Below, piece by piece: positions 27,609 to 35,946 of a stretch of 64,000 nt of DNA. Location of the stretch: the NCBI RefSeq assembly GCF_018918075.1, contig NZ_JAHLPW010000006.1, forward strand, positions 62,001 through 126,000, written 5' to 3'. The position numbers were made by a program, and so were the translations under genes. Numbering within the stretch: position 1 is the first letter of the stretch; every line of letters begins with the position of its first letter. Source of the DNA: Virgibacillus sp. MSJ-26. Its GTDB lineage: Bacteria > Bacillota > Bacilli > Bacillales > Amphibacillaceae. Below the pieces are notes generated by a model. The model had not been told where the DNA came from. It searched no databases and saw nothing but the letters and a program-made list of their open reading frames with translations.

Positions 27609-29564
27609 TTACTCTGACTGAATTTTATCGTTTTCTAAAATATTATCATCTTCATCCAACCCGAATGCTACATTATTTTCTATCCATTTCCTTCTTGGGA
27701 CTACTTTATCCCCCATTAAGGTGGTCACTCTTCGCTCAGCGATTGCAAGATCATCTATTGTGACTCTGATTAATGTTCTTGTCTCCGGATTCATCGTTGT
27801 TTCCCAAAGTTGATCTGCGTTCATTTCTCCAAGACCTTTATAACGTTGAATCATATAACCATTTTTGAATGTTTTAATGGCTTCTTGCATTTCTTGTTCG
27901 TCCCAAGCGTATATAATTTTCTCTCGTTTTCCTTTCCCTTTTGAAATTTTATATAAAGGTGGAAGAGCAATATACACTTTACCTGCTTTAACGAGTGAGC
28001 GCATGTAACGGTAAAAGAAAGTTAATAAAAGAACTTGGATATGAGCACCATCCGTATCAGCATCCGTCATAATAATGACCTTATCGTATTGAACATCATC
28101 CAAATTAAAGTCACCACCAACACCTGCACCGATAGTGTGAATGATAGTTGATATTTCTTCATTTTTCATTACATCTTCTAATTTCGCCTTTTCAGTGTTA
28201 ATCACTTTTCCACGTAGAGGCAATATTGCTTGAAATTTACGATCACGACCCTGTTTTGCTGAACCACCAGCAGAATCTCCCTCAACAAGGTATAGTTCGT
28301 TCCGCTTTGGGTTTCTGGATTGGGCAGGGGTTAACTTCCCACTTAACAATGCATCTCTCTTACGTCGTTGTTTTCCGTTTCTGGCGTCTTCTCGTGCTTT
28401 TCTTGCGGCTTCTCGAGCCTGTTTTGCTTTAAGTGACTTTTTAATTAATAGACCAGCAATATCTGGATTCTCTTGCAGAAAATAGGTTAGTTGCTCAGAT
28501 ACTACTGCATCAACTGCTGAACGAGCTTCTGAAGTTCCTAATCTCCCTTTAGTTTGTCCTTCAAATTGTAGTTTATCTTCTGGTATTCTAACAGATACAA
28601 TAGCTGTTAAGCCTTCACGAATATCAGAGCCTTCCAGATTCTTGTCTTTTTCTTTTAATATGTCAGTTTTCCTTGCATAATCATTAAATGTTCGTGTCAT
28701 GGCAGCTCTAGCGCCAGATTCATGTGTTCCGCCATCTTTTGTCCGAACATGATTGACGAAGCTCAGCATGTTTTCGGCATAGCCGTCATTAAATTGAAAA
28801 GCGAATTCAATTTCAATTTCTTGTTGTTCACCATCAAAGGATACTACTTCATGCAGAGTATCTTTTTCTTCATTTAAATAGTGAACAAAAGACTGGAGGC
28901 CGTTGGGGTATTCAAAGTTTTCCTCAACATCAACACGTTCATCTAATATCTGAATTTTTAAGCCCTTTAACAGAAAGGCGGATTCACGAAGGCGTTCTGC
29001 GATAACTTCCAAATCATACACATTTGTAGAAAAAATTGATGTATCAGGTTTAAAGTGGATAATCGTTCCAGTCTTCCTTGTTCGTCCTTTAACTTCTAAT
29101 GTATTTACAGGATGACCCCCGTTTTCAAACCGTTGAAAATATGCATGACCATCACGGAAAGTGGTAACTTCCATCCATTCTGATAAAGCATTTACAACTG
29201 AAGCACCTACACCATGTAGACCACCACTTGTTTTATAGCCTCCTTGGCCAAACTTTCCTCCAGCATGTAAAATAGTAAAAATAACTTCCATTGTAGATTT
29301 CCCGGTGCTATGTTTTCCAGTTGGGATTCCCCTACCGCCATCTTCAACAGATATACTGTTGTCTTTATGTATGGTAACTTTTATAACATTTCCATATCCC
29401 GCTAATGCTTCGTCCACGGCGTTATCTACAATTTCAAAGACAAGATGATGCAGACCACGATGATCTGTGCTTCCGATATACATACCAGGTCTTTTTCGAA
29501 CTGCATCCAGCCCTTCTAATACTTGGATGGAATCATCTGAATATGTTTCTGTATTTTTTACCAA
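27609..29564 (-). CDS. parE: DNA topoisomerase IV subunit B (ParE)
   Basis: ATPase subunit of topoisomerase IV, 651 residues. GHKL ATPase motifs are RKRPGMYIGSTD, VEDGGRGIPTGKH and GGLHGVGASVVNAL; the TOPRIM motifs are LVEGDSAGGSAKQGRDR and IIMTDADTDGAHI. TTG 29564 is chosen because AAAAGGGAG lies about ten bases upstream and the protein then starts as in relatives (VKNTETYSDDSIQVLEG). A TTG at 29618 would add 18 residues unlike ParE. Confidence 0.95.
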   Translation of the reverse strand: MVKNTETYSDDSIQVLEGLDAVRKRPGMYIGSTDHRGLHHLVFEIVDNAVDEALAGYGNVIKVTIHKDNSISVEDGGRGIPTGKHSTGKSTMEVIFTILHAGGKFGQGGYKTSGGLHGVGASVVNALSEWMEVTTFRDGHAYFQRFENGGHPVNTLEVKGRTRKTGTIIHFKPDTSIFSTNVYDLEVIAERLRESAFLLKGLKIQILDERVDVEENFEYPNGLQSFVHYLNEEKDTLHEVVSFDGEQQEIEIEFAFQFNDGYAENMLSFVNHVRTKDGGTHESGARAAMTRTFNDYARKTDILKEKDKNLEGSDIREGLTAIVSVRIPEDKLQFEGQTKGRLGTSEARSAVDAVVSEQLTYFLQENPDIAGLLIKKSLKAKQAREAARKAREDARNGKQRRKRDALLSGKLTPAQSRNPKRNELYLVEGDSAGGSAKQGRDRKFQAILPLRGKVINTEKAKLEDVMKNEEISTIIHTIGAGVGGDFNLDDVQYDKVIIMTDADTDGAHIQVLLLTFFYRYMRSLVKAGKVYIALPPLYKISKGKGKREKIIYAWDEQEMQEAIKTFKNGYMIQRYKGLGEMNADQLWETTMNPETRTLIRVTIDDLAIAERRVTTLMGDKVVPRRKWIENNVAFGLDEDDNILENDKIQSE

Positions 29565-29773
29565 ATCCCATCGACTCCCTTTTAATTGTGTTATTAGGTT
29601 ATTCCAATTGTAGAACAAGTGTTTTCATTTGTAAATAAATATTACGCTTTTCGATTGTCCGTATAAGAATACGCTCTTTAGTATACTACAATCACATTAA
29701 AAATGTATAGACCATAGTTTCTTGGTGTTTATTTTATAAAGATGAAAAAGTTGAGGTGTAAATGAATGATAAA

Positions 29774-29822
29774 ATCCGAACAATCATTCGAGTCTTATCT
29801 GGAAGATTCGATTTGTTCGGAT
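29774..29822 (-). terminator. Terminator after yneT
   Basis: 10-bp outer stem (ATCCGAACAA with TTGTTCGGAT) plus an inner stem (TCGAGTCTT with AAGATTCGA, one mismatch); on the minus strand TTTTATC follows. The rest of the 225 bases between parE and yneT shows nothing else. Confidence 0.7.
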
Positions 29823-29843
29823 ACGTTTTGATATTGCTTTATC

Positions 29844-30266
29844 TTAATTATTAACTTTTAGAACCGAATGAGCAACTTTAATACATAGATCCATGATTAC
29901 TGTAACATCATGTTCTTTTAAATAGTAATATGCCTCTTCATTAATAATGCCTTGTTGTGCCCAAAATACCTTACAATCTATTTTAGCAGCTTCTTTAGCA
30001 ATCTCTGGCAAAAACTCAGATCGTCTAAAAACATTTATAATATCAACTTTTTCTTTAACTTCAGTTAACGAGGTGTATGCTTTTTCTCCTAATACTTCAT
30101 CTACCATTGGATTGACCGGAATAATTTTATATCCATTATCTTGCATAATCTTTGATATTTCATAAGATGTTCGATTTGGATTATCAGATAGTCCCACAAC
30201 GGCAATCGTTTTTGATTCTTCAAGTATCTTTTTTATTTCCTCATTTTGTGGATTTTCCCAACTCAA
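29844..30266 (-). CDS. yneT: CoA-binding Rossmann protein (YneT/YccU-like)
   Basis: 140-residue CoA-binding domain protein. The Rossmann start TIAVVGLSDNPNRTSYEIS and the FWAQQGIINEEA segment are typical of the family, which resembles the CoA-binding part of succinyl-CoA synthetase. Cellular role unknown. TTG 30266 follows AAGGAGG. The order plsY / yneT / parE is that of B. subtilis, except that a transporter is inserted upstream here. Confidence 0.88.
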   Translation of the reverse strand: MSWENPQNEEIKKILEESKTIAVVGLSDNPNRTSYEISKIMQDNGYKIIPVNPMVDEVLGEKAYTSLTEVKEKVDIINVFRRSEFLPEIAKEAAKIDCKVFWAQQGIINEEAYYYLKEHDVTVIMDLCIKVAHSVLKVNN

Positions 30267-30281
30267 TTTAATTCCTCCTTT

Positions 30282-31805
30282 TTATTTGATTAAACCCCTT
30301 TTCTGTAGATAATCTCGAGCCACTTGTTCAGGGTCGTTATCTTTATAATCGACCTCATAATTCATTTCTCTCATTTCCTGATCTGTAATTTCTCCGCCCA
30401 GTTGGTTTAAAATGTTTTCCAATTCAGGATATTTCTTAAGGGTTTCCTGCCTTAAGAGTGGGGCTCCTTGATAAGGTGGAAAGAGATTTTCAGGGTCTTC
30501 CAATGTCTTCAAGTTTAATTCTATCATATAACTATCGGTTGCATATGCATCAATGATATCAACCTCACCATTTTTTAATGCTTTTTGGCGAACGCCCGGT
30601 TCCATCGTTCGAATGTTTTTGATATCTAAATTATAAAGTTCCTGCATGCCAACATAACCATCTTGCCGATTTTTAAATTCCAATGTAAACCCAGCAACTA
30701 AATCATCCTCTTCCTTTTGCAGGTCACCAATTGATTCAATATTATATTTAGAAGAAGTCTCTTCTGTTATGGCTACACTATACGTATTATTAAACGACAT
30801 TGGTTTTAATAATAGCATATCATATTGATCTAACATTCCTATACGAGCTTGCTCGTATACTTCACTAGCATCATTGCTAACCGCTCCTTCCTCTAATTGA
30901 GTGTTAATGACTGTTCCTGTAAATTCTGGGTATATGTCTATATCTCCTTCTTTTAAAGCGGAAAATACAAAAGCAGTTTTACCAAGTCCGGCTTTTAACT
31001 CTACGTTTAAATCTGTATCTTCTTCAATCAATAGTTTGTACATATTAATTAGTATTGCAGGTTCTGCACCGAGTTTACCTCCAATTACTATATCAACCTT
31101 TTCTTCAGTGTGAACAATAAATGGCATAGTTATGATTAATACCGCAATAAGAAACATAGCAATAAAGGATTTAAAACCAGCCCGTTTGGAGAGATGCTCG
31201 AAACCTCTTAGTATTAAATCAAGGATAATTGCTAACAATGCAGCAGGAATAGCTCCTAATAATATAAGATTAATATCTGCCCCTCGATCAAGACCTAGTA
31301 AAATCAATTCGCCTAACCCTCCAGCACCTATAAGAGCAGCAATTGTCGTTGTACCGACAATTAATACCATAGATGTCCGAATCCCCGCCATTATTACCGG
31401 CATGGCTATAGGTAACTCTATCTTCACTAGCCTTTTAACAGATGTCATCCCCATTCCAGTTGCTGCTTCCTTTAAAGCTGGACTGACTTCGCGAATTCCT
31501 GTGTATGTATTACGTAATATCGGTAATAGCCCATAAGCAGTAAGTGCAACTATTGCTGGAACAGTACCTATACCAAACAAAGGAATTAGAAATGCTAAAA
31601 TAGCTAAGCTAGGAATTGTCTGCACAACAGCAGCTAGACCAATAACTGGTTCTGATACCCGTTTGTATCTTGTTAATATGATTCCTAAAGGCACTGCAAT
31701 AACAATTGCGATAATTAGGGATAATAGGGATATTTGTAAGTGTTCCCATATTGTTTTTAATAAAATATCTTGTCTTTCTTGAAAGACAGACATAAACTCT
31801 CTCAT
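30282..31805 (-). CDS. Osmoprotectant ABC transporter permease fused to substrate-binding protein
   Basis: 507-residue fusion. Residues about 15-215 are a membrane permease with six or so hydrophobic segments and the EAA-like loop (EAATGMGMTSVKRLVKIELP). A further hydrophobic anchor (FIAMFLIAVLIITMPFIV) leads to an extracytoplasmic ligand-binding domain from about residue 240 (GGKLGAEPAILINMYKLL; DIYPEFTGTVI) of the OpuC/ProX glycine betaine/choline type. The fusion delivers the binding domain at the outer face. ATG 31805 is two bases after the ATPase stop; both form one transporter. Confidence 0.9.
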   Translation of the reverse strand: MREFMSVFQERQDILLKTIWEHLQISLLSLIIAIVIAVPLGIILTRYKRVSEPVIGLAAVVQTIPSLAILAFLIPLFGIGTVPAIVALTAYGLLPILRNTYTGIREVSPALKEAATGMGMTSVKRLVKIELPIAMPVIMAGIRTSMVLIVGTTTIAALIGAGGLGELILLGLDRGADINLILLGAIPAALLAIILDLILRGFEHLSKRAGFKSFIAMFLIAVLIITMPFIVHTEEKVDIVIGGKLGAEPAILINMYKLLIEEDTDLNVELKAGLGKTAFVFSALKEGDIDIYPEFTGTVINTQLEEGAVSNDASEVYEQARIGMLDQYDMLLLKPMSFNNTYSVAITEETSSKYNIESIGDLQKEEDDLVAGFTLEFKNRQDGYVGMQELYNLDIKNIRTMEPGVRQKALKNGEVDIIDAYATDSYMIELNLKTLEDPENLFPPYQGAPLLRQETLKKYPELENILNQLGGEITDQEMREMNYEVDYKDNDPEQVARDYLQKRGLIK

Positions 31806-31807
31806 TT

Positions 31808-32869
31808 TTAGACACTCCCCGTTCTTATATCTGAGTGATTTCTAAGATAAACAACAATATCTCGATAGGTTAGAGCACCGATTAATCTTTCATTTTTTAT
31901 AACAGGGAATAGTTGTTGATCACTTGTCTTAAATATTTCTGTTGCTTCATAAAGTGACATATCACTTGTCAACGTTTCACCATCATAAATTTCGCTATTT
32001 TTAACCATGTTTATGTAATTTCCATTGTTATCTTTTAAAATCACAGTTTGTTGGGGGTTACTGGGTATTTGGCGCCATTCATTTTCATTTTTTATAAATT
32101 CATTATTTCGATCTGCAATCACTCCAACTGCCGTTTGCCAAGGTGACTCTTTATTGCCAATAAATTGCTTCACAAATTCATTTATAGGGTTTAATATCAA
32201 ATTCTCTGGTGTATCGTATTGGATTATTTCTCCGTCTCTCATTAAACAAATTTTATCTCCTAGTGCTGTTGCCTCATTCATATCATGGGTAACAAATATG
32301 ATTGTTTTTTTTATTTCTTTTTGTAATGTTTTAATGTCTGTTTGAAGATTCTCCCTACTAATGGGATCAAGTGCACTAAATGGTTCATCCATTAAAATTA
32401 TGTTTGGATCTGCTGCAAGAGCTCTTATGACCCCGATTCTTTGCTGTTCACCTCCAGAGAGTTCTTCGGGTTTTCTTTTTTCGTATATAGAAGGGTCGAG
32501 CCCAACCAACTCAAGTAACTCTCTACTTCTCTCCTTCATTTTCTTCTTAGACCATTTTTTCATATCTGGAACAATTGATATATTTTCTTCTATTGTCATA
32601 TGGGGAAATAAAGCAATTTCTTGGAGAACATAACCGATATTCCAGCGCAGTTCATGAATATCATAGTCTCTAATATCCCGATTTTCGATAAAAATATGAC
32701 CTGAAGAAGGTTCAATTAAGCGATTAATCATTTTTAGAGTGGTTGTTTTACCACATCCACTAGGACCTATGATTGTTGTAAATTGACCTTTTTCAACCTC
32801 AAATGAAAGATTATTTACTGCATTAGTCCCGTCACTATAGACTTTATTAATATTCTTAAAAGATATCAT
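31808..32869 (-). CDS. Osmoprotectant ABC transporter ATP-binding protein (OpuCA-like)
   Basis: 353-residue ATPase. Walker A GPSGCGKTTTLKM, signature LSGGEQQRIGVIRAL and Walker B IILMDEPFSALDP are intact. A C-terminal regulatory region, likely CBS-type, ends in LFPVIKNERLIGALTYRDIV. Such CBS parts sense ionic strength in Opu systems. ATG 32869 is six bases after AAGGAG; the adjacent ATG 32872 and TTG 32887 are less likely. Divergent from plsY across about 250 bases that must hold both promoters. Confidence 0.9.
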   Translation of the reverse strand: MISFKNINKVYSDGTNAVNNLSFEVEKGQFTTIIGPSGCGKTTTLKMINRLIEPSSGHIFIENRDIRDYDIHELRWNIGYVLQEIALFPHMTIEENISIVPDMKKWSKKKMKERSRELLELVGLDPSIYEKRKPEELSGGEQQRIGVIRALAADPNIILMDEPFSALDPISRENLQTDIKTLQKEIKKTIIFVTHDMNEATALGDKICLMRDGEIIQYDTPENLILNPINEFVKQFIGNKESPWQTAVGVIADRNNEFIKNENEWRQIPSNPQQTVILKDNNGNYINMVKNSEIYDGETLTSDMSLYEATEIFKTSDQQLFPVIKNERLIGALTYRDIVVYLRNHSDIRTGSV

Positions 32870-33121
32870 CATAAACTCCTTGTTCAAAGTTTTTTAGTTC
32901 CTAAAGTTTTTACCCTTTATAAGTATTAATAAACAATCTAAACACAATAGTTTCTTTTTAAAATGCAATCTATACCACTGGTTTCACTACTAAATTAAAT
33001 GATAAAAACTTTCATTTATAAATTATTAGTTCTATCATTGTTTACTTCATGGTAAAATGAAATACACTGATCTCATTATTTCTTCTAAAGTAATTGAAAA
33101 GAAAGTAGGTGTATTGATTTT

Positions 33122-33706
33122 ATGGAATTTTTTATCTTAGCTCTTTTAGCATATTTATTAGGATCGATCCCGTCTGCCTTACTTGTTGGTAAAATAGGTT
33201 TTAAATTAGATATTAGAGAACATGGAAGCGGAAATATGGGGGCAACTAATACATTTAGAGTGCTTGGAATTAAAGCTGGCTCAATCGTTACTTTAGCGGA
33301 CATTTTAAAAGGGACGGCTGCTACTCTTTTACCATTTATCTTATTTGATTTAGAACTAAACCGGCTAATTATTGGTTTATTCGCTGTTCTAGGACATACT
33401 TATCCGGTTTTTGCTAAGTTTAAAGGCGGTAAAGCCGTAGCAACCTCAGGAGGGATTGTTTTAGGGGTCAATCCATTATTATTCGTAATCATGGTTCTCT
33501 CCTTTTTGATTACATTATATTTTTCAAAATACGTATCCTTATCTTCAATGATTACGGGAATAGTTGCCATCATTGCTTCGATTATTTTTAAAGACATACC
33601 TTTAATTATTATAACAAGTGTATTAACTATTTTTGTTTTCCTTAGACATAAAGATAATATTAAGCGAATTAAAGATAGGACAGAACCAAAGATAACATGG
33701 ATGTAA
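33122..33706 (+). CDS. plsY: Glycerol-3-phosphate acyltransferase PlsY
   Basis: 194-residue integral membrane enzyme that transfers the acyl group of acyl-phosphate to glycerol-3-phosphate, the first step of phospholipid synthesis. The family motifs [28 protein letters not shown] and [16 protein letters not shown] are present with about five membrane spans. The ribosome site (TAGGTG) is rather far from ATG 33122, but no better in-frame start exists. Confidence 0.95.
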   Translation: MEFFILALLAYLLGSIPSALLVGKIGFKLDIREHGSGNMGATNTFRVLGIKAGSIVTLADILKGTAATLLPFILFDLELNRLIIGLFAVLGHTYPVFAKFKGGKAVATSGGIVLGVNPLLFVIMVLSFLITLYFSKYVSLSSMITGIVAIIASIIFKDIPLIIITSVLTIFVFLRHKDNIKRIKDRTEPKITWM

Positions 33707-33734
33707 GCTCATTAAACAGGGCAATTGAATTATA

Positions 33735-33769
33735 GTGAGAGTTTAAGTATAATTAACTTAAATTCTCAC
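33735..33769 (+). terminator. Stem-loop after plsY
   Basis: 14-bp stem with a mismatch (GTGAGAGTTTAAGT with ACTTAAATTCTCAC) and 7-base loop; only a short T-run follows, so termination strength is uncertain. Confidence 0.6.
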
Positions 33770-33824
33770 CTTTATAGATGTCATTTTATCTATTTTTAAT
33801 ATACTAAAATAAGAAGGTTATATA

Positions 33825-34049
33825 ATGAAATATATTTTTATTGGATTAATTAAATTTTATCAAAAAGCCATTAGTCCTTTTAAACCACCTTCATGTCGCT
33901 TTTATCCCACATGTTCTGAATATGGATTGGAAGCCTATAAACGATTTGGATTCTTTAAAGGCAGTTACTTAACGATAAAACGACTGAGTAAATGTCATCC
34001 ATTTCATAAGGGCGGAGTAGACTTAGTTCCCGATAAAAAGAAACAATAA
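33825..34049 (+). CDS. yidD: Membrane protein insertion efficiency factor YidD
   Basis: 74 residues with the family signature [23 protein letters not shown] and the three conserved Cys (C29, C35 and C60 region). YidD assists YidC-dependent membrane protein insertion. ATG 33825 follows AAGAAGG. It is separate from the rpmH-rnpA-yidC cluster, as is usual for the Bacillus ytjA form. Confidence 0.93.
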   Translation: MKYIFIGLIKFYQKAISPFKPPSCRFYPTCSEYGLEAYKRFGFFKGSYLTIKRLSKCHPFHKGGVDLVPDKKKQ

Positions 34050-34075
34050 AATGTAATCGCGTAATGAATACGTTT

Positions 34076-34104
34076 ATATAAAAAAGACGTAGCTTTTTTT
34101 ATAT
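34076..34104. terminator. Bidirectional terminator between yidD and yneQ
   Basis: ATATAAAAAAG and CTTTTTTTATAT pair around the loop ACGTAG, with A-run and T-run on the two sides. Serves the converging genes. Confidence 0.75.
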
Positions 34105-34398
34105 GTTAAACCGCTGAATTTGATCCCACATTTCCTCACTCTCAAGTACTTCTTTTTGTTTTTCTCCAAATAAATCAAAATGAGGGTAGTTCTTATCTCT
34201 ATGTATCCAATTTGCCTTGAGATGGTATTTACTACCCCATTCGATGAGCTTGTTAATATTAGAGCAGCCAACCTTTGTCACTGAATAGCAATTAGGAAAC
34301 CGAGCATCCATCCAGTAGTGGGTTAAGATAGCTATATTACCATTTTTGACTTGATTTTGCCATTGTGAAAGTTCTTCTTTTTTAATACCGAATGCCAT
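34099..34398 (-). CDS. yneQ: YneQ-family protein of unknown function
   Basis: 99 residues, the length of B. subtilis YneQ, with the same neighbours. Sequence blocks: HYWMDARFPNCYSVTKVGC and YHLKANWIHRD. No known activity. Its ATG overlaps the stop of yneP in TAATG, so translation is coupled. The 3' end lies in the shared terminator. Confidence 0.8.
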   Translation of the reverse strand: MAFGIKKEELSQWQNQVKNGNIAILTHYWMDARFPNCYSVTKVGCSNINKLIEWGSKYHLKANWIHRDKNYPHFDLFGEKQKEVLESEEMWDQIQRFNI

Positions 34399-34823
34399 TA
34401 AAATTCACCATTTAATACTTTAATATAGGCTTGATTCCAATCTGAAAATACTTTTCGCAATGATAAAGGCCGAAGAGAATCTTTTTTTACAATGACATGT
34501 TCAGTCGTATCTGAAACAGCAACTTCTTGATTAACTTTATTTACATGATAACCATAAATGGTACAAAGGACATTATAATTTTCTAGCCATGTTTCAACAG
34601 TAGCCTTATCTCCATACCTTATTGGTTTTTTAAACGATATCTTCGCATCAACAACTGGAGAAACTACGCCACACTCTTCAACTTCAGCAATTTGAAACCC
34701 TAATTTCTCAATGAATTTTGTTCTGACTATTTCAAACCAGACCAAATAATTCGCATGATATACTGCCCCCATTTGTTCTATCTTTTGATATCTGATTTCT
34801 GTCGACGTACTTACTTCCTCCAA
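34398..34823 (-). CDS. yneP: Acyl-CoA thioesterase of the 4HBT hot-dog family (YneP)
   Basis: 141-residue hot-dog fold thioesterase. The family motif is EQMGAVYHANYLVWFE, with Tyr-His-Ala-Asn-Tyr holding the catalytic Asp/Asn region. TTG 34823 has GGAGGG six bases upstream; the longer ORF from 34841 runs through that ribosome site. The natural acyl-CoA is unknown. Paired with yneQ. Confidence 0.88.
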   Translation of the reverse strand: MEEVSTSTEIRYQKIEQMGAVYHANYLVWFEIVRTKFIEKLGFQIAEVEECGVVSPVVDAKISFKKPIRYGDKATVETWLENYNVLCTIYGYHVNKVNQEVAVSDTTEHVIVKKDSLRPLSLRKVFSDWNQAYIKVLNGEF

Positions 34824-34879
34824 TGATATCCCTCCAAACAATTATATGAATTGAATTTAGTTTATCATATTAAACTAAG

Positions 34880-34929
34880 AAAAACGCTGTAGAACCTCCA
34901 GGAAAACGGAGATAATCTACAACGTTTTT
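34880..34929 (-). terminator. Terminator of tlp
   Basis: AAAAACGCTGTAGA with TCTACAACGTTTTT (one G-T pair) plus inner CTCC/GGAG; minus-strand T-run. Confidence 0.85.
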
Positions 34930-34936
34930 ATCAATT

Positions 34937-35161
34937 TTACTCTTGTTGGTCATGATATTCGTCTTTAATTTCGGCACGCATACCTTCGATTGCTTCTTCG
35001 CGACGTTTATTCTTTGCTTTAATTTGATCTTTTGCTTCTCTGGAGGAATACTCCATGGTTTCATGTGCTTCTTCAATATTTTCAATGGTATTTTGAACCA
35101 TTTCCTGAAGTTTTTCTACGTTATCACTTCGATCATCTGGTTTTGGTGTCTTATCTCTCAT
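34937..35161 (-). CDS. tlp: Small acid-soluble spore protein Tlp
   Basis: 74 residues, very hydrophilic and helical, opening [19 protein letters not shown] as Tlp does. A minor spore-core protein made in the forespore and degraded on germination. ATG 35161 follows GGGGAGGG. Position beside yneP and near citB matches B. subtilis. Supports a spore-forming host. Confidence 0.93.
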   Translation of the reverse strand: MRDKTPKPDDRSDNVEKLQEMVQNTIENIEEAHETMEYSSREAKDQIKAKNKRREEAIEGMRAEIKDEYHDQQE

Positions 35162-35233
35162 TGTATTTTCCCTCCCCTAAAATTTTGCCTTCTTAGGCTA
35201 GTTTTATTTTTCCTGATAATTGATTTAATATAC

Positions 35234-35275
35234 AAAAAATCTCTTTCACCAAGGGTTATCCGGTAAAAGAGATTT
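35234..35275 (-). terminator. Terminator of the FbpB-like gene
   Basis: 10-bp stem AAATCTCTTT with AAAGAGATTT, inner ACC/GGT, and a minus-strand T-run 35239-35234, directly after the stop of the 49-codon gene. Confidence 0.85.
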
Positions 35276-35281
35276 AAATAT

Positions 35282-35431
35282 TTAAGCATTTTTTTTTGAT
35301 TCTCTAATAATTTTTTCCATTCTCACTTCTATATTTTGGTCAATTTCCGCTAATCTTTGTTTATCCTGCAGAATTTGTTCCCGATTTTCCCTAACAAGTT
35401 CTTCAAATGAAGGTTTTCTTTTTAAAGAAAT
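35282..35431 (-). CDS. FbpB-like small basic protein with apparent ATT start
   Basis: An open frame of 49 codons reads SLKRKPSFEELVRENREQI and ends in ESKKNA, the pattern of the Fur-regulated basic protein B family (FEELVxEN core). These act with the small RNA FsrA to spare iron in B. subtilis. No ATG, GTG or TTG lies in the right place. The codon aligned with the family's initiator is ATT (35431-35429), nine bases after AAAGGGG, and an in-frame stop TGA lies three codons further up. It has its own terminator. I could not see a convincing Fur box. Confidence 0.6.
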   Translation of the reverse strand: MSLKRKPSFEELVRENREQILQDKQRLAEIDQNIEVRMEKIIRESKKNA

Positions 35432-35582
35432 GGCAATTCACCCCTTTTTACTAATAAGTATTGCCAATTCCTTCAAAGTTTATAATCAAAATTACAATTT
35501 TTAAAAAATTATTTTAAATAAATAAAATAAATTTTATCAGATACCTTCACTTTAACGATGTACTGTTGTCCCTGTGCTGTGG

Positions 35583-35890
35583 ATATAAACTGCGACATAG
35601 TTTTAACGAAGACTCTCTTCCCGTCCTGTTAAAGTAAGCGGTAATCCAAATGTTTCTAAGCCTTCCTTATCCTATGGGAATAGCGCGAACCTGAAGCCTC
35701 GCAGGATGGTAAATCTAATGAAGACCGACTAAAACCGTCCTTTGGGGACAACGGCGGCATACCCCTTGCCGGGGCAAGGTGGCTGAGGTGGGAAGAATGA
35801 ACCCCAATTCTTCCTGGCCAATGGAAAGCGAAGTATTCTGCCGGAGCGAGGTGCACACACTCAAGTTTATGGATAAAGTGAACTAACTAA
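35583..35890. repeat. Composite intergenic repeat, copy 2 (internally deleted)
   Basis: The left end repeats the left 60 bases of copy 1 (ATAAACTGCGACATAG at 35585-35600). Segment 35708-35842 repeats 24844-24955 with an insertion of about 20 bases that itself forms a GAAGAAT/ATTCTTC stem (35792-35813). The right end, AGTTTATGGATAAAGTGAA, matches copy 1, but the TGTCGC part of the inverted repeat is lost and the left arm GGCAGAATAC of the nested unit is missing. Non-coding. Confidence 0.75.
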
Positions 35891-35899
35891 TATAAAAAA

Positions 35900-35940
35900 A
35901 ATCAAAAAAATATCTCCTATAAAAGTAGGAGATATCTTTT
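35900..35940 (-). terminator. Terminator of the aconitase gene
   Basis: ATATCTCCTA with TAGGAGATAT around a 6-base loop, flanked by A/T runs; minus-strand T-rich tail. Confidence 0.9.
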
Positions 35941-35946
35941 GATTTA

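Noticed and set aside
31132-31536. 134-codon plus-strand frame opposite the transporter permease
   Set aside because: Antisense shadow of hydrophobic codons; the permease on the minus strand explains it.
35656-35856. 66-codon frame on the minus strand
   Set aside because: It lies wholly in repeat copy 2, and the same segment in copy 1 has no frame.
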